From the NCBI GenBank assembly GCA_964020155.1, contig OZ026558.1, positions 577,501 through 590,000 on the forward strand: a stretch of DNA of 12,500 nucleotides, in the 5' to 3' direction. This document shows, one piece after another, positions 1 to 8,931 of this stretch (its first letter is position 1; each line of letters starts with the position of its first letter). The stretch is from Chondrilla cf. caribensis. Its lineage: Eukaryota; Porifera; Demospongiae; Chondrillida; Chondrillidae. A program made the translations under genes and the position numbers. Below the pieces are notes generated by a model. It saw only the letters and a program-made list of their open reading frames with translations, did not search any database and was not told where the DNA came from.

Positions 1-83
1 TGTGTGCATGTGTTTGTGTGGTACACGTATGGGCATGGGTATGGGTGTTTGCATACTTAATCATTGTGCCCAGTAGCTAGTAC
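1..83 (-). other. Start of intron 1 of the XLF-like gene
   Basis: This follows directly from the AAG|GTACTA donor at 84/83 on the minus strand. It contains TG-rich low-complexity sequence near base 1 and no open frame that continues the XLF alignment. The acceptor and exon 2 are outside the window. Confidence 0.6.
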
Positions 84-275
84 CTTAGTCCTAAGGGTTA
101 TAGCATGTTCGCTCAAACATTCTTCCCAAATTTTACAAAAGTCGGTCACCAATATTTCATAGCTTGCATCACGAAAAAGATTCTTTATCCCATAACGTCT
201 TCCGCTTATTTCAAATACCTCCCAAGGTCGCGTATCCAAGTGGGGGAGTAGTTCACGTCTCCATGCGGTAGCCAT
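84..275 (-). CDS. NHEJ1: First coding exon of an XLF/Cernunnos (NHEJ1) homologue, partial
   Basis: XLF is a nuclear scaffold of non-homologous end joining: it pairs with XRCC4 and supports ligation by DNA ligase IV. This exon encodes 64 residues. From Pro-Trp at residues 17-18 to Lys64 it aligns with the human XLF head domain (compared from memory) over 48 residues without a gap. It shares the Pro-Trp pair, a Tyr followed by a Leu-Val-x-Asp motif, a Trp-x-Glu motif and a closing Arg-x-Lys; about 11 positions are identical. The ATG at 275-273 has A at -3 and G at +4, and an in-frame stop lies upstream at 297-299. After Lys64 (base 84) comes an AAG|GTACTA donor in phase 0. From memory, human NHEJ1 has a phase-0 junction at the aligned lysine. 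The frame runs on only eight codons past the donor, so the remaining exons should lie left of base 1. The opposing exon at 839 suggests a head-to-head pair. The family call is fairly secure; full-gene integrity cannot be judged here. Confidence 0.75.
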
Positions 276-838
276 TTTATTTTCATACGGGTTTGTTTAA
301 TCGTATTCATGGTCTATGCTAAGTAAATTCATAGCAATGAGAGTATGTGTGGGTGTACCCAATGCGTGCCCTTTCCGAGCAGAAGTGGAAACCCAGCAAG
401 GTGATTTGATGTTTTGAGGCTGTACAAGCTCCTGATGCTAGTGCTTGTTGAATGACTTTGGGCTCCTTCCTTCGTTTGTCCAATTCTGTAAGTTACTGGC
501 AGTTCATGACGTTAAGTGGGTGCCTATTGAGTCTGCAATAGAGGATAGTCTGTCAGGCGACATAGCATGTGTGCGTAGAATGGATGTTTGAGATGCTTCG
601 AAGCCTTATTCAATGCGAATGTGCTTTATTCCTTGAAGTGTTTTGGAGTCTACGTGTTCGTGGTTCCTCGGTGCAACAAACACCGGGATCAATTGACAAG
701 GAACAGCAGATCATAAACGTATTGTGTCGTCTTTATTGCATTAGGAGGCGTTCGGCCGAAATAAAGATCGTGTTTCGTGTAGTGTCTGTACTGTAGTGCG
801 CGCGAGGATTTGTAAGTTTTCCGGTTTTGGATTTTGAG
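276..838. promoter_or_regulatory. Candidate bidirectional promoter between divergent first exons
   Basis: The XLF-like start codon (minus) and the coiled-coil start codon (plus) face away from each other, 563 bp apart. The stretch is richer in CpG than the repeat-laden DNA further right, especially 640-805. I see no clear TATA box. An open frame covers 584-796 on the plus strand (first ATG at 584) and is in the same frame as the ATG at 839, but it ends in TAG at 794-796. It could be an upstream ORF or chance. GTAAGT at 812-817 looks like a donor core, but the bases before it (TTT) fit poorly. The promoter role is inferred from geometry alone. Confidence 0.35.
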
Positions 839-986
839 ATGGAAACACCAGTCGTCATCCAGGACTGTGTTGCCAAATTTTACCTGTTACGAGCGCAAGT
901 TCAAAACCTCAAGGCTACTCTGGCACGTTCCACTATCCAATCCGTGGAAAAGGCGAACCTCTTCAGACAGATAGAGAACATGGAAG
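839..986 (+). CDS. Possible first coding exon of an unrecognised coiled-coil protein, partial
   Basis: The ATG at 839 opens a frame of 49 codons plus one base before an AAG|GTTAGA donor at 986/987. Read through, it stops at TAG 989-991, just after the donor, as expected for an exon running into an intron. The in-frame TAG at 794-796 supports this ATG as the start. The start context is GAG ATG G, which is acceptable. The peptide is polar and helical from about residue 15, with Leu, Val and Ile at heptad-like spacing and Gln, Lys, Arg and Glu between, and no Pro after residue 4. This suggests the start of a coiled coil. I do not recognise the family. It sits head-to-head with the XLF-like exon. 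The next exon must begin in phase 1; I could not identify it with confidence. It could also be a chance frame, since it is short. Confidence 0.45.
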
Positions 987-1628
<642 letters not shown>

Positions 1629-1630
<2 letters not shown>

Positions 1631-2377
1631 ACATGTACATATATACATGTCTCTGTGTTTCACCAATTATCAAATGCTCCATTTCTGATTATTGCCAGTG
1701 AATTCCTGCCAATCTGTGGTGATGTCATGCAGTTAAGTGTCTGTGGTGTTAACATTATAACCCCACCTTTGGATACAGGGATGTACTCCACTCACGTCCA
1801 CTACTTACATGCTGTGTGTACATCACCTCTATCGGCCACTGTCTGTGCACCTCTTGATCCCATACATGTGCGCACTATGTACATACGTATGCTCTGAGGA
1901 CTGTCTAACAGCTCCTTCTGGAAACATACATACATACACAGCACAAAATAACACACAAATGTGATGACTAGCCAGCACTCCTAAGATCCCAACTTTGAGA
2001 TCCAACCTTTGATAGACCAGCATATCCATATATGCGTCCATATGTTCACATGTTCTTATATTATGTGTTGTGATGACTGATGGGGAAAAAATGTACCAGG
2101 TATGTATGTGTATCCCATAAACTGTATGGGACCGTATTACACCGATTTCCTCTCATTGTGTGTATATTTTCCAGTTATTCATTCCTTATTGATGTCTGGT
2201 GTAATTGTCTGTAGTGTCAGGTTTGTGTGGGGGAGTGCATTAGCCCTGCTTCCGACATTGTGCGTGATGGGACAACTTGTTGCTGTTTTTGCTCTGTGGA
2301 ACAATGGAACCCTTCCTACAAATATTGAACCTTTGAGACAGATGTATGTATTTGAGGATAATGGTCCTGTTACTGTG

Positions 2378-2378
<1 letters not shown>
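1629..2378. other. Spacer between TG tracts; no secure gene
   Basis: At 1696 the sequence begins CAGTGAATTCCTGCCAATCT, resembling the end of MITE family B (see 11801), so it may be a degraded end. On the plus strand an acceptor-like TTTTCCAG ends at 2174 and a GTATGT donor follows 2343. The 169 bases between are open in the phase needed after the exon at 839, and are hydrophobic (many Val, Leu, Ala, Trp). They do not continue the coiled coil and I do not recognise them, so they are not called as an exon. The longer open frame there runs into the next TG tract. Confidence 0.4.

Positions 2379-2412
<34 letters not shown>
2379..2412 (+). repeat. (TG)n microsatellite, 34 bp
   Basis: A pure run of TG on the plus strand, the shortest of the five TG tracts in the window. 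Confidence 0.97.
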
Positions 2413-2413
<1 letters not shown>

Positions 2414-2652
2414 TTCCACGTCTATGTCTTCTGTTTGTTTCAACCACACATACCAGTGGAGTTTATCGGGATTCTTAATCTCATTAGTATGGTGATTTTC
2501 CTAATAGTTGACGAACTCATCGTACGTAGCAATCACAAGTACCCCACTATGTGTATTACACACAAGACACACTAGTTCACTATTGAAGATTGAAAAGAGT
2601 GATCTGTATGATTCTTGATGGAAAGTTATATGTATGTACACTTATGTTTGCC
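2413..2652. other. Spacer, nothing recognised
   Basis: AT-rich sequence without a supported open frame. It contains one TACGTA (2523). Short segments near 2455-2530 carry words such as TTCTTAATC that faintly recall MITE family B, too weak to call. Confidence 0.4.
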
Positions 2653-2678
2653 TGTGTGTGTGTGTGTGTGCGTGTGTG

Positions 2679-2720
<42 letters not shown>

Positions 2721-2745
2721 TGTGTGTGTGTGTGTGTGTGTGTGT

Positions 2746-2806
<61 letters not shown>

Positions 2807-2813
2807 TGTGTGT

Positions 2814-2850
<37 letters not shown>
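2653..2850 (+). repeat. (TG)n microsatellite with CG and TACG interruptions, about 198 bp
   Basis: A TG tract broken by CG near 2671 and 2685 and by TACG at 2717, 2745, 2803 and 2813. The interruptions are C changes that keep purine-pyrimidine alternation, or a TA step. Open frames across it are repeat artefacts. Confidence 0.97.
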
Positions 2851-2940
2851 ATGTACAGGGTACAAGTACAGAGGGTTGATGAGTTCTCCCAAGAAACTGG
2901 CTATTCTTTGCCATTTGTATATGAATTATATCGATACTAG

Positions 2941-3006
2941 GAGATTGTGGTGGATAAAAACGTTTAGTGCATAATTATTATATCAGTGGCAGACTAACAA
3001 GAATTC
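2941..3006 (-). mobile_element. Degraded fragment of MITE family B, reverse orientation
   Basis: The segment from ATTGTGGTGGATAAAA near 2944 to GACTAACAAGAATTCA near 2990-3006 matches, in order, the reverse complement of the left third of the B copy at 11801-11975. The other end is not recognisable, so this is a relic. A few insertions and substitutions separate the two matching blocks. Confidence 0.5.
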
Positions 3007-3749
3007 ATCCTAAGTACGTACATCTATACTGAATGCTGTGTGACTGGGCCTATAATAATAGTGTTGTTATCCTGCCCACTGGACATCAAGCTGTATACGT
3101 AACATGGTTAATTCTGGATTATCTATGATTTGAGGGTTGCCTTGTTTTCTGGGAGCTATGAAATCTTTCAGCTTTTGAAATTTCAGGAGAATGCAGTTTT
3201 GTGGGGGTTTCATTCACATACGTACCTATCTTCTCCATTAGCATCAAAATGTCGACAAGAATGTCAATCGATCAACAGACCCAACTAAACCGTATGAATC
3301 AATTTTCTAAATGGTCCCAGAAACCCACATTGTATGCATCACATCACACTAGATATGTACGAAATTGTACTTGTGAATCAGATATGGTACCAAACCTTCA
3401 TTACATACATATAAATGTCACTCTGGAATTGTTGTATTAATCGCTTTGATATCTGTGCCTTAATACATTCGTATGTATGTGAGCTTCTACTACCAGTACT
3501 AGAGACACACACTAGGCACATGGCTGCACACTGTGAGTTTATTTTGTGTATCCTGACAGTGTATGAACAGTGCCACAAGAATCTCTTCTGTGTGTTAGCG
3601 GACGTCCTATTGTACAGATAATGGTACGGGTGTTGCAATAGTATGCACACGTGCCATTGTGTACATCATGCACGTACTGCACACACACTGCAATCCATAC
3701 AGTATGTACATACGTAATATGACTTCTCCATTTTTAGGAGCTTCCAGGC

Positions 3750-3752
<3 letters not shown>
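3007..3752. other. Spacer with no supported gene
   Basis: Several short open frames overlap on both strands at 3200-3650, but none has a recognisable domain, a biased composition or convincing splice borders. TACGTA occurs at 3015, 3096, 3219 and 3711. Treated as intronic or intergenic. Confidence 0.45.

Positions 3753-3788
<36 letters not shown>
3753..3788 (+). repeat. Poly-T run, 36 bases
   Basis: An uninterrupted run of T. On the minus strand it would be the poly(A) tail of a retroposed transcript, but the sequence before it (minus direction, from about 3840) is not a recognisable SINE or LINE, and I see no clear target-site duplication. It is followed by ATTCAG, so on the plus strand it could act as an extreme polypyrimidine tract with an acceptor at 3794. 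Neither role can be decided here. Confidence 0.95.
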
Positions 3789-3790
<2 letters not shown>

Positions 3791-3873
3791 TCAGTCCAGG
3801 TGACACATGCTCCTAAGCAGTGCTACTCCAGACTGAATAGTAGCTTTGGTCTACTTTTATGAGGAACCAGGTA

Positions 3874-4048
3874 GTCCGGCTGCTAGACTACCGTAGTGGT
3901 CCGGCTGCTAGACTACCGTAGTGGTCCGGCTGCTAGACTACCGTAGTGGTCCGGCTGCTAGACTACCATAGTGGTCCGGCTGCTAGACTACCGTAGTGGT
4001 CCGGCTGCTAGACTACCGTAGTGGTCCGGCTGCTAGACTACCGTAGTA
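3874..4048 (+). repeat. 25-bp minisatellite, 7 tandem units
   Basis: Seven head-to-tail 25-bp units begin at 3874, 3899, 3924, 3949, 3974, 3999 and 4024, each containing GTCCGGCTGCTAGACTACC followed by GTAGTG. They are nearly identical: the fourth unit has CCATAG for CCGTAG and the last ends GTAGTA. The array is preceded by GTA, so the first unit gives GGTAGTC...GACTACC, a 7-bp stem around a 9-base loop. Every junction carries ACTAC-C-GTAGT, a 5-bp palindrome. It is GC-rich against AT-rich flanks. Twenty-five is not a multiple of three, so it is not a protein repeat. Confidence 0.97.
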
Positions 4049-4453
4049 GTCCTTCATCTTGCATGCAAGTTGAAATCTGGTACTGTCATCCTCACGATCT
4101 GTTATTTGTTTTAAAACTTGTGGTTTCACTATCTAAATATTGTCTATACATACATATGTCTCACATACAATACAATAATAATAATTATTATACTGTATTT
4201 ATAACATATGTACGTACATAATTATACGTATTCAGGTAAATGTGTATACACCCTTATACTGTACGTATGTATCAATGTAGAGATGGAACACAAAAGTATG
4301 CATACTGTTATGGATAGATACACTGTACTCTATGGGGGTTATTGTCAAGCAGGATTATTTGTGCTGTCAAATCCCGTAGTGATATTCAGCTGAGTATCGG
4401 TGTTTTTGATGAAGTAAGGGTCCTTTTTGACAAGTGGCCCTCCAAAGAACAGA
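4049..4453. other. Spacer with no supported gene
   Basis: AT-rich, with TACGTA at 4211, 4225 and 4262. Short plus-strand open frames cover 4021-4221 and 4208-4393, but they lack any recognisable motif and overlap the minisatellite or low-complexity DNA. Confidence 0.45.
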
Positions 4454-4631
4454 CAGTGAATTCTTGTCAATCTACCACGATTCGTGTTTGAAAATATGAC
4501 AGATTAGCAAGTTTGGGAGATTGGTTTGGTACTGTCTGTATATTATGCATGTACGTACATTGGCATTGAGAGATTGTTGTGGAGGGAAAGGTATTGAATA
4601 ATGTAACATTGGCAGATTAATGGGAATTCTC
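4454..4631 (-). mobile_element. MITE family B copy, degraded
   Basis: It starts CAGTGAATTCTTGTCAATCT at 4454 and ends with GGCAGATTAATGGGAATTCT followed by CTTTG near 4631, a degenerate inverted repeat of the start. Internal blocks (GATTAGCAAGTTTGG, then ATTGTTGTGG) match, in order, the reverse complement of the intact B copy at 11801-11975. Length is about 178 bp against 175. The left flank reads GA rather than the expected TA. It has no coding capacity, so mobilisation would need a transposase from elsewhere. Confidence 0.75.
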
Positions 4632-5270
4632 TTTGCATGCATACATGCTATCAGTGGTACGATATTTGCAGTATGCATGCACCACATACGAAGGGAAACG
4701 TGGAACTCCTCTGAACTGTGCTAGTAGGGAGCAATTACATCACTTCACTAGACTAGTACGTAGGTGGCCCCACATATGTACTGAGCAAGGGTGCCCACAG
4801 TGTATACACACTGTACACCAGTGCGTACCAAATTTCAACATGATCTTTGGAAAATAATCCCTTGTACGTAGATAGCTCTGTGTCCAGAAGAATAGCAGGA
4901 CAGGCCTTATTTAGGTTGAATACATCTGTAGCCGTGATATGTTTGTTATTAAATATTGCATTAATCGAAAACTAACAATTAATTTGTCTTGAATTGATCA
5001 CTACTACCAGTCTATCACTGAGCTTTTGGAAACCTCGACCGCACTACAATTGTGGCCATTTTGTGATTGTGCAATGCTTGTGAATGTGTGCGTACCAAAC
5101 TGTAAATCCTGCGGGTGCCCATGCTGTGAGGTGCCAAGTGGATTTTAATTGGTGAAGAATGCATCACTTGTTATTAGCTCACATCGGCCCTTGCATGGCC
5201 AACTACAATGAACCTCGCAATCATTAGTTTTTTCATTATTACAATTTTCTCGTTTTTCACAATTTATGGA
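4632..5270. other. Spacer with no supported gene
   Basis: No convincing exon. An open frame on the plus strand at 4633-4857 has no recognisable motif. TACGTA occurs at 4757 and 4865. The last 60 bases before the minisatellite are strongly T-rich. Confidence 0.45.
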
Positions 5271-5920
5271 GGTACACATGGGTGGTGCACATGGGCGGTA
5301 CACATGGGTGGTGTACATGGGTGGTACACATGGGTGGTACACATGGGAGGTACACATGGGTGGTGCACATGGGCGGTACACATGGGTGGTGTACATGGGT
5401 GGTGTACATGGGTGGTACACATGGGTGGTGTACATGGGTGGTGTACATGGGTGGTGTACATGGGTGGTACACATGGGTGGTGTACATGGGTGGTGTACAT
5501 GGGTGGTACACATGGGTGGTGTACATGGGTGGTGTACATGGATGGTACACATGGGTGGTGTACATGGGTGGTACACATGGGTGGTACACATGGGTGGTGC
5601 ACATGGGTGGTGTACATGGGTGGTACACATGGGTGGTACACATGGGTGGTACACATGGGTGGTACACATGGGTGGTACACATGGGTGGTGCACATGGGTG
5701 GTGTACATGGGTGGTACACATGGGTGGTGTACATGGGTGGTGTACATGGGTGGTACACATGGGTGGTGTACATGGGTGGTACACATGGGTGGTGTACATG
5801 GGTGGTGTACATGGGTGGTACACATGGGTGGTGTACATGGGTGGTACACATGGGTGGTACACATGGGTGGTGTACATGGGTGGTGTACATGGGTGGTGTA
5901 CATGGGTGGTGTACATGGGT
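5271..5920 (+). repeat. 13-bp minisatellite, exactly 50 units
   Basis: The consensus is GGTACACATGGGT. The array is 650 bp and, unit by unit, holds 50 copies without any insertion or deletion, plus a partial GGTAC at 5921-5925. Nearly all variation is at bases 4-5: AC in 23 units, GT in 23 units, GC in units 2, 8, 26 and 33. Rare changes are a final C in units 2 and 8, a final A in unit 6 and GGAT in unit 21. The unit contains no stop in any frame on either strand, so all six frames stay open for over 600 bp and each reads a 13-residue cycle. These frames are not evidence of genes. The plus strand carries GGGTGG once per unit. Confidence 0.98.
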
Positions 5921-5968
5921 GGTACTTGACTAAGCTGAGTGTCGGCATCCTGTGGACTATTTGTGTAC

Positions 5969-6182
<214 letters not shown>

Positions 6183-6187
<5 letters not shown>

Positions 6188-6910
6188 TCACACATTTGTG
6201 TTCACACATTGTTCTGAAGTGTTAAGTGACCACTTCACACAGTGCTGCCTTTCTATTCCTCACATAGTACTTGCTAGCTTGTTTCCTCTTCAAGTCACAT
6301 TAGCATTAACACAGCCTACGTATTTCCCTTTCAATCTCATTCCTCATTTCTGAATACACAAGCCAACCAACACCTACGTACGTACATAATATCATTATCC
6401 ACTTAGTGTTGTATTCATGGGTATTAATATAGTTAACATGGACTATTGAATGAGTATAAAAACTTCACTTGTGGTATATTACATTGTAGAATAGCATTAG
6501 AACTCAATTGTTTCTGTGAATCATTACAGTCTGTGTGGTAGGAAGTTAGTACAGTAGAGTGTGTTGATTTTATATGCATTAACTAGACACTTAAATATAC
6601 ATAATTATACAGCTTTATAGGAATTGGTATTATTGTTAACTTTCAGTTCAGTTCCTGGGATACAGTGAAGGCTCTAAGGACTTTAGAATGTTATAGCTGA
6701 TTGGTTGGAGTGTAATATTGTACTTATTGTACAGTGTGAAGGGGGTGGCTGTATTGGAAATCAACTTTCAACTGTTCTGTGAAGGAACTGCTGTCACAAG
6801 TACAGTCACTCAAGACCAACCCTCCCTGGTGTAGTTCACTGTTGGCACCTAAGTACAGTGGAATATTGTTACTGTACGTACATATACCACACCTTAGGGT
6901 GAAGTGGTGG
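6183..6910. other. Spacer with no supported gene
   Basis: AT-rich DNA with no open frame of interest and no family match. TACGTA occurs at 6317, 6375, 6379 and 6875. ACAGTGGAATATTGTTACTGTA at about 6855-6876 resembles two facing MITE ends (CAGTGGAA and TACTGTA) with nothing between; this is weak. Confidence 0.45.
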
Positions 6911-7236
6911 TAGTTGGTATAGAGAGGAGTGCTGCTAGTTGGTGTAGAGAAGACTGTTAGTTGGTGTAGAGAGGAGTTTGGTAGTTGGTATAGAGAGGAG
7001 TGTTAGTAGTTGGTATAGAGAGGAGTGTTAGTTGGCATAGAGAGGAGTGTTAGTTGGCATAGAGAGGAGTTTGGTAGTTGGCATAGAGAGGACTGTTAGT
7101 TGGTATAGAGAGGAGTGTTAGTAGTTGGTGTAGAGAGGAGTGTTGGTATTTGGTGTAGAGAGGAGTGCTAGTTGGTGTAGAGAGGAGTGTTAGTAGTTGG
7201 TATAGAGAGGACTGTTAGTTGGTGTAGAGAGGAGTT
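6911..7236 (+). repeat. Purine-rich minisatellite, about 14 units of 20-24 bp
   Basis: The recurring core is TAGTTGGTRTAGAGAGGAGT, with R or a C at the variable dinucleotide (TAT, TGT, CAT). Units differ by short insertions such as GTA or TTTGG between cores, giving variable spacing. I count 14 copies of the AGAGA(G/A)GA core. The plus strand is mostly G, A and T and almost lacks C, so this is a marked strand asymmetry. Confidence 0.93.
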
Positions 7237-7391
7237 GGTTGTGTTCAGGATGTTTGTGAACACAAGAGCCTGTATGATTCAAAGGAATGATTCTACTTTT
7301 AGTGAAAGTTCAAATGGTGAGCATATGTGTATGTGTACAATATAGTGTGTGTATGTGTACATATGTTGTATGTATGTTTGTTGACGATATA

Positions 7392-7398
<7 letters not shown>

Positions 7399-7460
<62 letters not shown>

Positions 7461-7473
7461 TGTGTGTGTGTGT
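7399..7473 (+). repeat. (TG)n microsatellite, about 75 bp
   Basis: A TG tract with one TATG interruption near 7453. The flanks (7320-7398 and 7474-7530) are a looser mix of TG, GTACATATG and ATATAGTGT words, suggesting the tract grew out of, or decayed into, TG/TA-rich DNA. Confidence 0.95.
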
Positions 7474-7623
7474 ACATATGTACGTGTTTACCATATAGTG
7501 TACGTACATGTGTGTGTTTACCAAACAGTGTGCATACATGCATTCTCACCACACCTGCGTACATTCATTCCAAGGTAAATTGTAATGTATATATACCTCT
7601 TTTCAGTGGATGTGTACTATACT

Positions 7624-7822
7624 TGCTAGTGTTGTTTTAGTTAGCAAAACCTATTTTAGTAATAGTTATAGTTAATCGACTGATGATGGAAAATAGAATT
7701 TTAGTTTTAGTTATAGTATGTAGCCAATTCCTAGATTTTAGTTATAGTTACAGTTTTCACTTTAAAATGCAAATATTCTAGTTATAGTTATAGTTACAGT
7801 ATTAGTATTAGTTACAGTAATG
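7624..7822 (+). repeat. Degenerate (TTATAG / TAGTTA) low-complexity region
   Basis: The words TAGTTATAGTTA, TTTTAGTTATAG and AGTTACAGT recur at least ten times over 200 bp, separated by short unrelated segments near 7675-7695 and 7755-7780. This is a decayed hexamer-like repeat. It has no coding potential. Confidence 0.75.
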
Positions 7823-8104
7823 AGTGTTTTACATGTACACTCTACCATCATGACATGCTCATGCCTACATAGTTCCCAATGCTCCTAGTTATCAATAATC
7901 TGCATATAAACACACAATTTGCAACATGCATATACGTATGTGTACAGTATGTACATATGTACAATGTAAGCCTATCTGTACAGTATGTACGTACAATGTT
8001 AACCAGTGTGCACAGTACATATATACGTACATATGGTACGTATGTACGAACGTACAATGTTGACCTACGACACGTATGTGTACAAAATGTCTCTCACAAG
8101 CTGG
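7823..8104. other. Spacer rich in GTAC and TACGTA palindromes
   Basis: Between 7925 and 8085 the sequence is largely GTACATATG, TACGTA and GTACAATGT words, with TACGTA at 7933, 7988, 8024 and 8037 and a repeated GTACAATGT at about 7959, 7991 and 8053. Open frames on both strands here (7848-8127) simply read these words and are not supported. Confidence 0.5.
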
Positions 8105-8271
8105 TGTGCATGGCCACAGGAATCTGACATTTCCGATGTTTTGACGACTCGATCTACGTAATTCACATAGCCCATAACCACGTTAACCTCACGGTATCGA
8201 CAAACAGAAAATGGATTGTTGGTCAAAGGATTCACAATGCCACGAGTCTCAAAAGCTCTTGGATTCATTCT
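8105..8271 (-). CDS. Possible internal exon, function unknown
   Basis: On the minus strand a frame is open from beyond 8271 to beyond 8105. It is bounded by a weak acceptor (AAAATAG, ending about 8272) and a possible GTGAGA donor after 8105. It would encode about 55 residues beginning Met-Asn-Pro-Arg-Ala-Phe-Glu-Thr-Arg. The composition is ordinary for a globular protein, and CpG density is well above the surroundings. The plus strand between matching borders meets stops early in every frame. A perfect-looking donor core (AAG|GTAAGTAG on the minus strand, near 8306) lies just upstream, but the intron it implies would be only about 36 bp. I do not recognise the peptide. It could be a chance open frame. 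Confidence 0.22.
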
Positions 8272-8360
8272 ATTTTCACTCAATAGGTGATCCTTTTCTA
8301 CTTACCTTGTGTTGAATGCGCAAACAGCCTGAATTTGTGGTGTGTTTTAGGAAGTGTGTG

Positions 8361-8381
8361 GGATCAAATTACTGTTGATCC
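8361..8381. repeat. Small perfect hairpin
   Basis: GGATCAA and TTGATCC form a 7-bp perfect stem around a 7-base loop. GGTTCGAGG follows at 8384, resembling a tRNA B box, but no tRNA fold is possible around it. Confidence 0.6.
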
Positions 8382-8496
8382 AGGGTTCGAGGCTAGGTTT
8401 CATCCAAGACAGACAGTTTCTGGTAGTGATATTTTTCCGTTATCCTCCAATAGAACCTGATTCTGAATAGTGTTAAACCAAGTACAAAAGTTAGTG

Positions 8497-8598
8497 GTTA
8501 AGACATGGGCACGAGGGCATTATGACATATAAAATACCGAGTCCCGGTGGCGAGTGTACGTATTTTATATGTCAGTGCCCGAGTGTCCATGTCTTAAC
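8497..8598. mobile_element. Foldback element with about 40-bp inverted arms
   Basis: The left arm (8497-8537) and right arm (8560-8598) are inverted copies: GTTAAGACATGG at the outside, TGACATATAAAATAC at the inside, with two or three mismatches and a 2-base gap between. The 22-base loop is GC-rich (CGAGTCCCGGTGGCGAGTG). The DNA could extrude as a cruciform and the RNA would form a long hairpin. It is most simply a foldback-type MITE or the fused ends of one, but a structured-RNA or small-RNA precursor role cannot be excluded. I see no clear target-site duplication. The adjacent element at 8600 may be part of the same insertion. Confidence 0.85.
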
Positions 8599-8599
8599 A

Positions 8600-8703
8600 A
8601 TTATAGCATCCGTTGCTAATGCTTTATACTGTTGCTAATGCTTTATACACTATAAAATTGTTGTATAATAGTACTGTTTCTATGGTAACCGATGCTATAA
8701 TAA
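8600..8703. mobile_element. Small inverted-repeat element next to the foldback
   Basis: ATTATAGCATCCGTTGC at about 8600 and GTAACCGATGCTATAAT at about 8684-8702 are inverted copies with two mismatches. Between them, TGTTGCTAATGCTTTATAC occurs twice in tandem (8612-8648), an internal direct duplication. About 100 bp long, with no coding capacity. It looks like a MITE of a family different from A and B, or the distal end of a compound element that includes 8497-8598. Confidence 0.55.
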
Positions 8704-8931
8704 TGTTAATACACACTACGTACAAGGGACCCAAAATCAGTTATTTTCAAAATCAATGTTCTTCTTATTGGGATTTGTTTACTACAAGTACACTACTTCA
8801 GCAAACCTGATATTGATCAAAAATTGATTTGTGTTGAGTATATAGCAATTTGTTTAAGAGCGTTTGTCTTAATGTGTTTCTACTGTATTTGTATTAGTGG
8901 ATTGTGAATTTGCATATGTGGACCACTATGT

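Noticed and set aside
569..796. Open frame of 75 codons upstream of and in frame with the ATG at 839
   Set aside because: Its first codon is GTG; the first ATG is at 584. It ends in TAG before the exon start and has no recognisable family, so it is treated as 5' region or a possible upstream ORF.
2175..2343. Possible second exon of the plus-strand gene, with TTTTCCAG acceptor and GTATGT donor
   Set aside because: The phase is compatible, but the peptide is hydrophobic, does not continue the coiled coil and is unrecognised. The signals are common by chance.
3659..3862. Open frame containing a poly-Phe run across the T36 tract
   Set aside because: A homopolymer artefact; no similarity and no gene context.
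3874..4048. Regular direct repeats that could be mistaken for a CRISPR array (also 5271-5920, 6911-7236 and 8932-9738)
   Set aside because: Units are contiguous with no unique spacers, no cas genes are present, and the context is a eukaryotic genome.
5271..5920. Resemblance of the complement (ACCCATGTACACC) to yeast telomeric or Rap1-type sequence
   Set aside because: The 13-bp unit does not match the spacing of a Rap1 site, and the array is internal, not at an end. Similarity is limited to short CCC and ACA words.
8361..8400. GGTTCGAGG at 8384, resembling a tRNA B box
   Set aside because: The flanking bases do not form a T-stem, there is no matching A box at a suitable distance, and no cloverleaf can be drawn.
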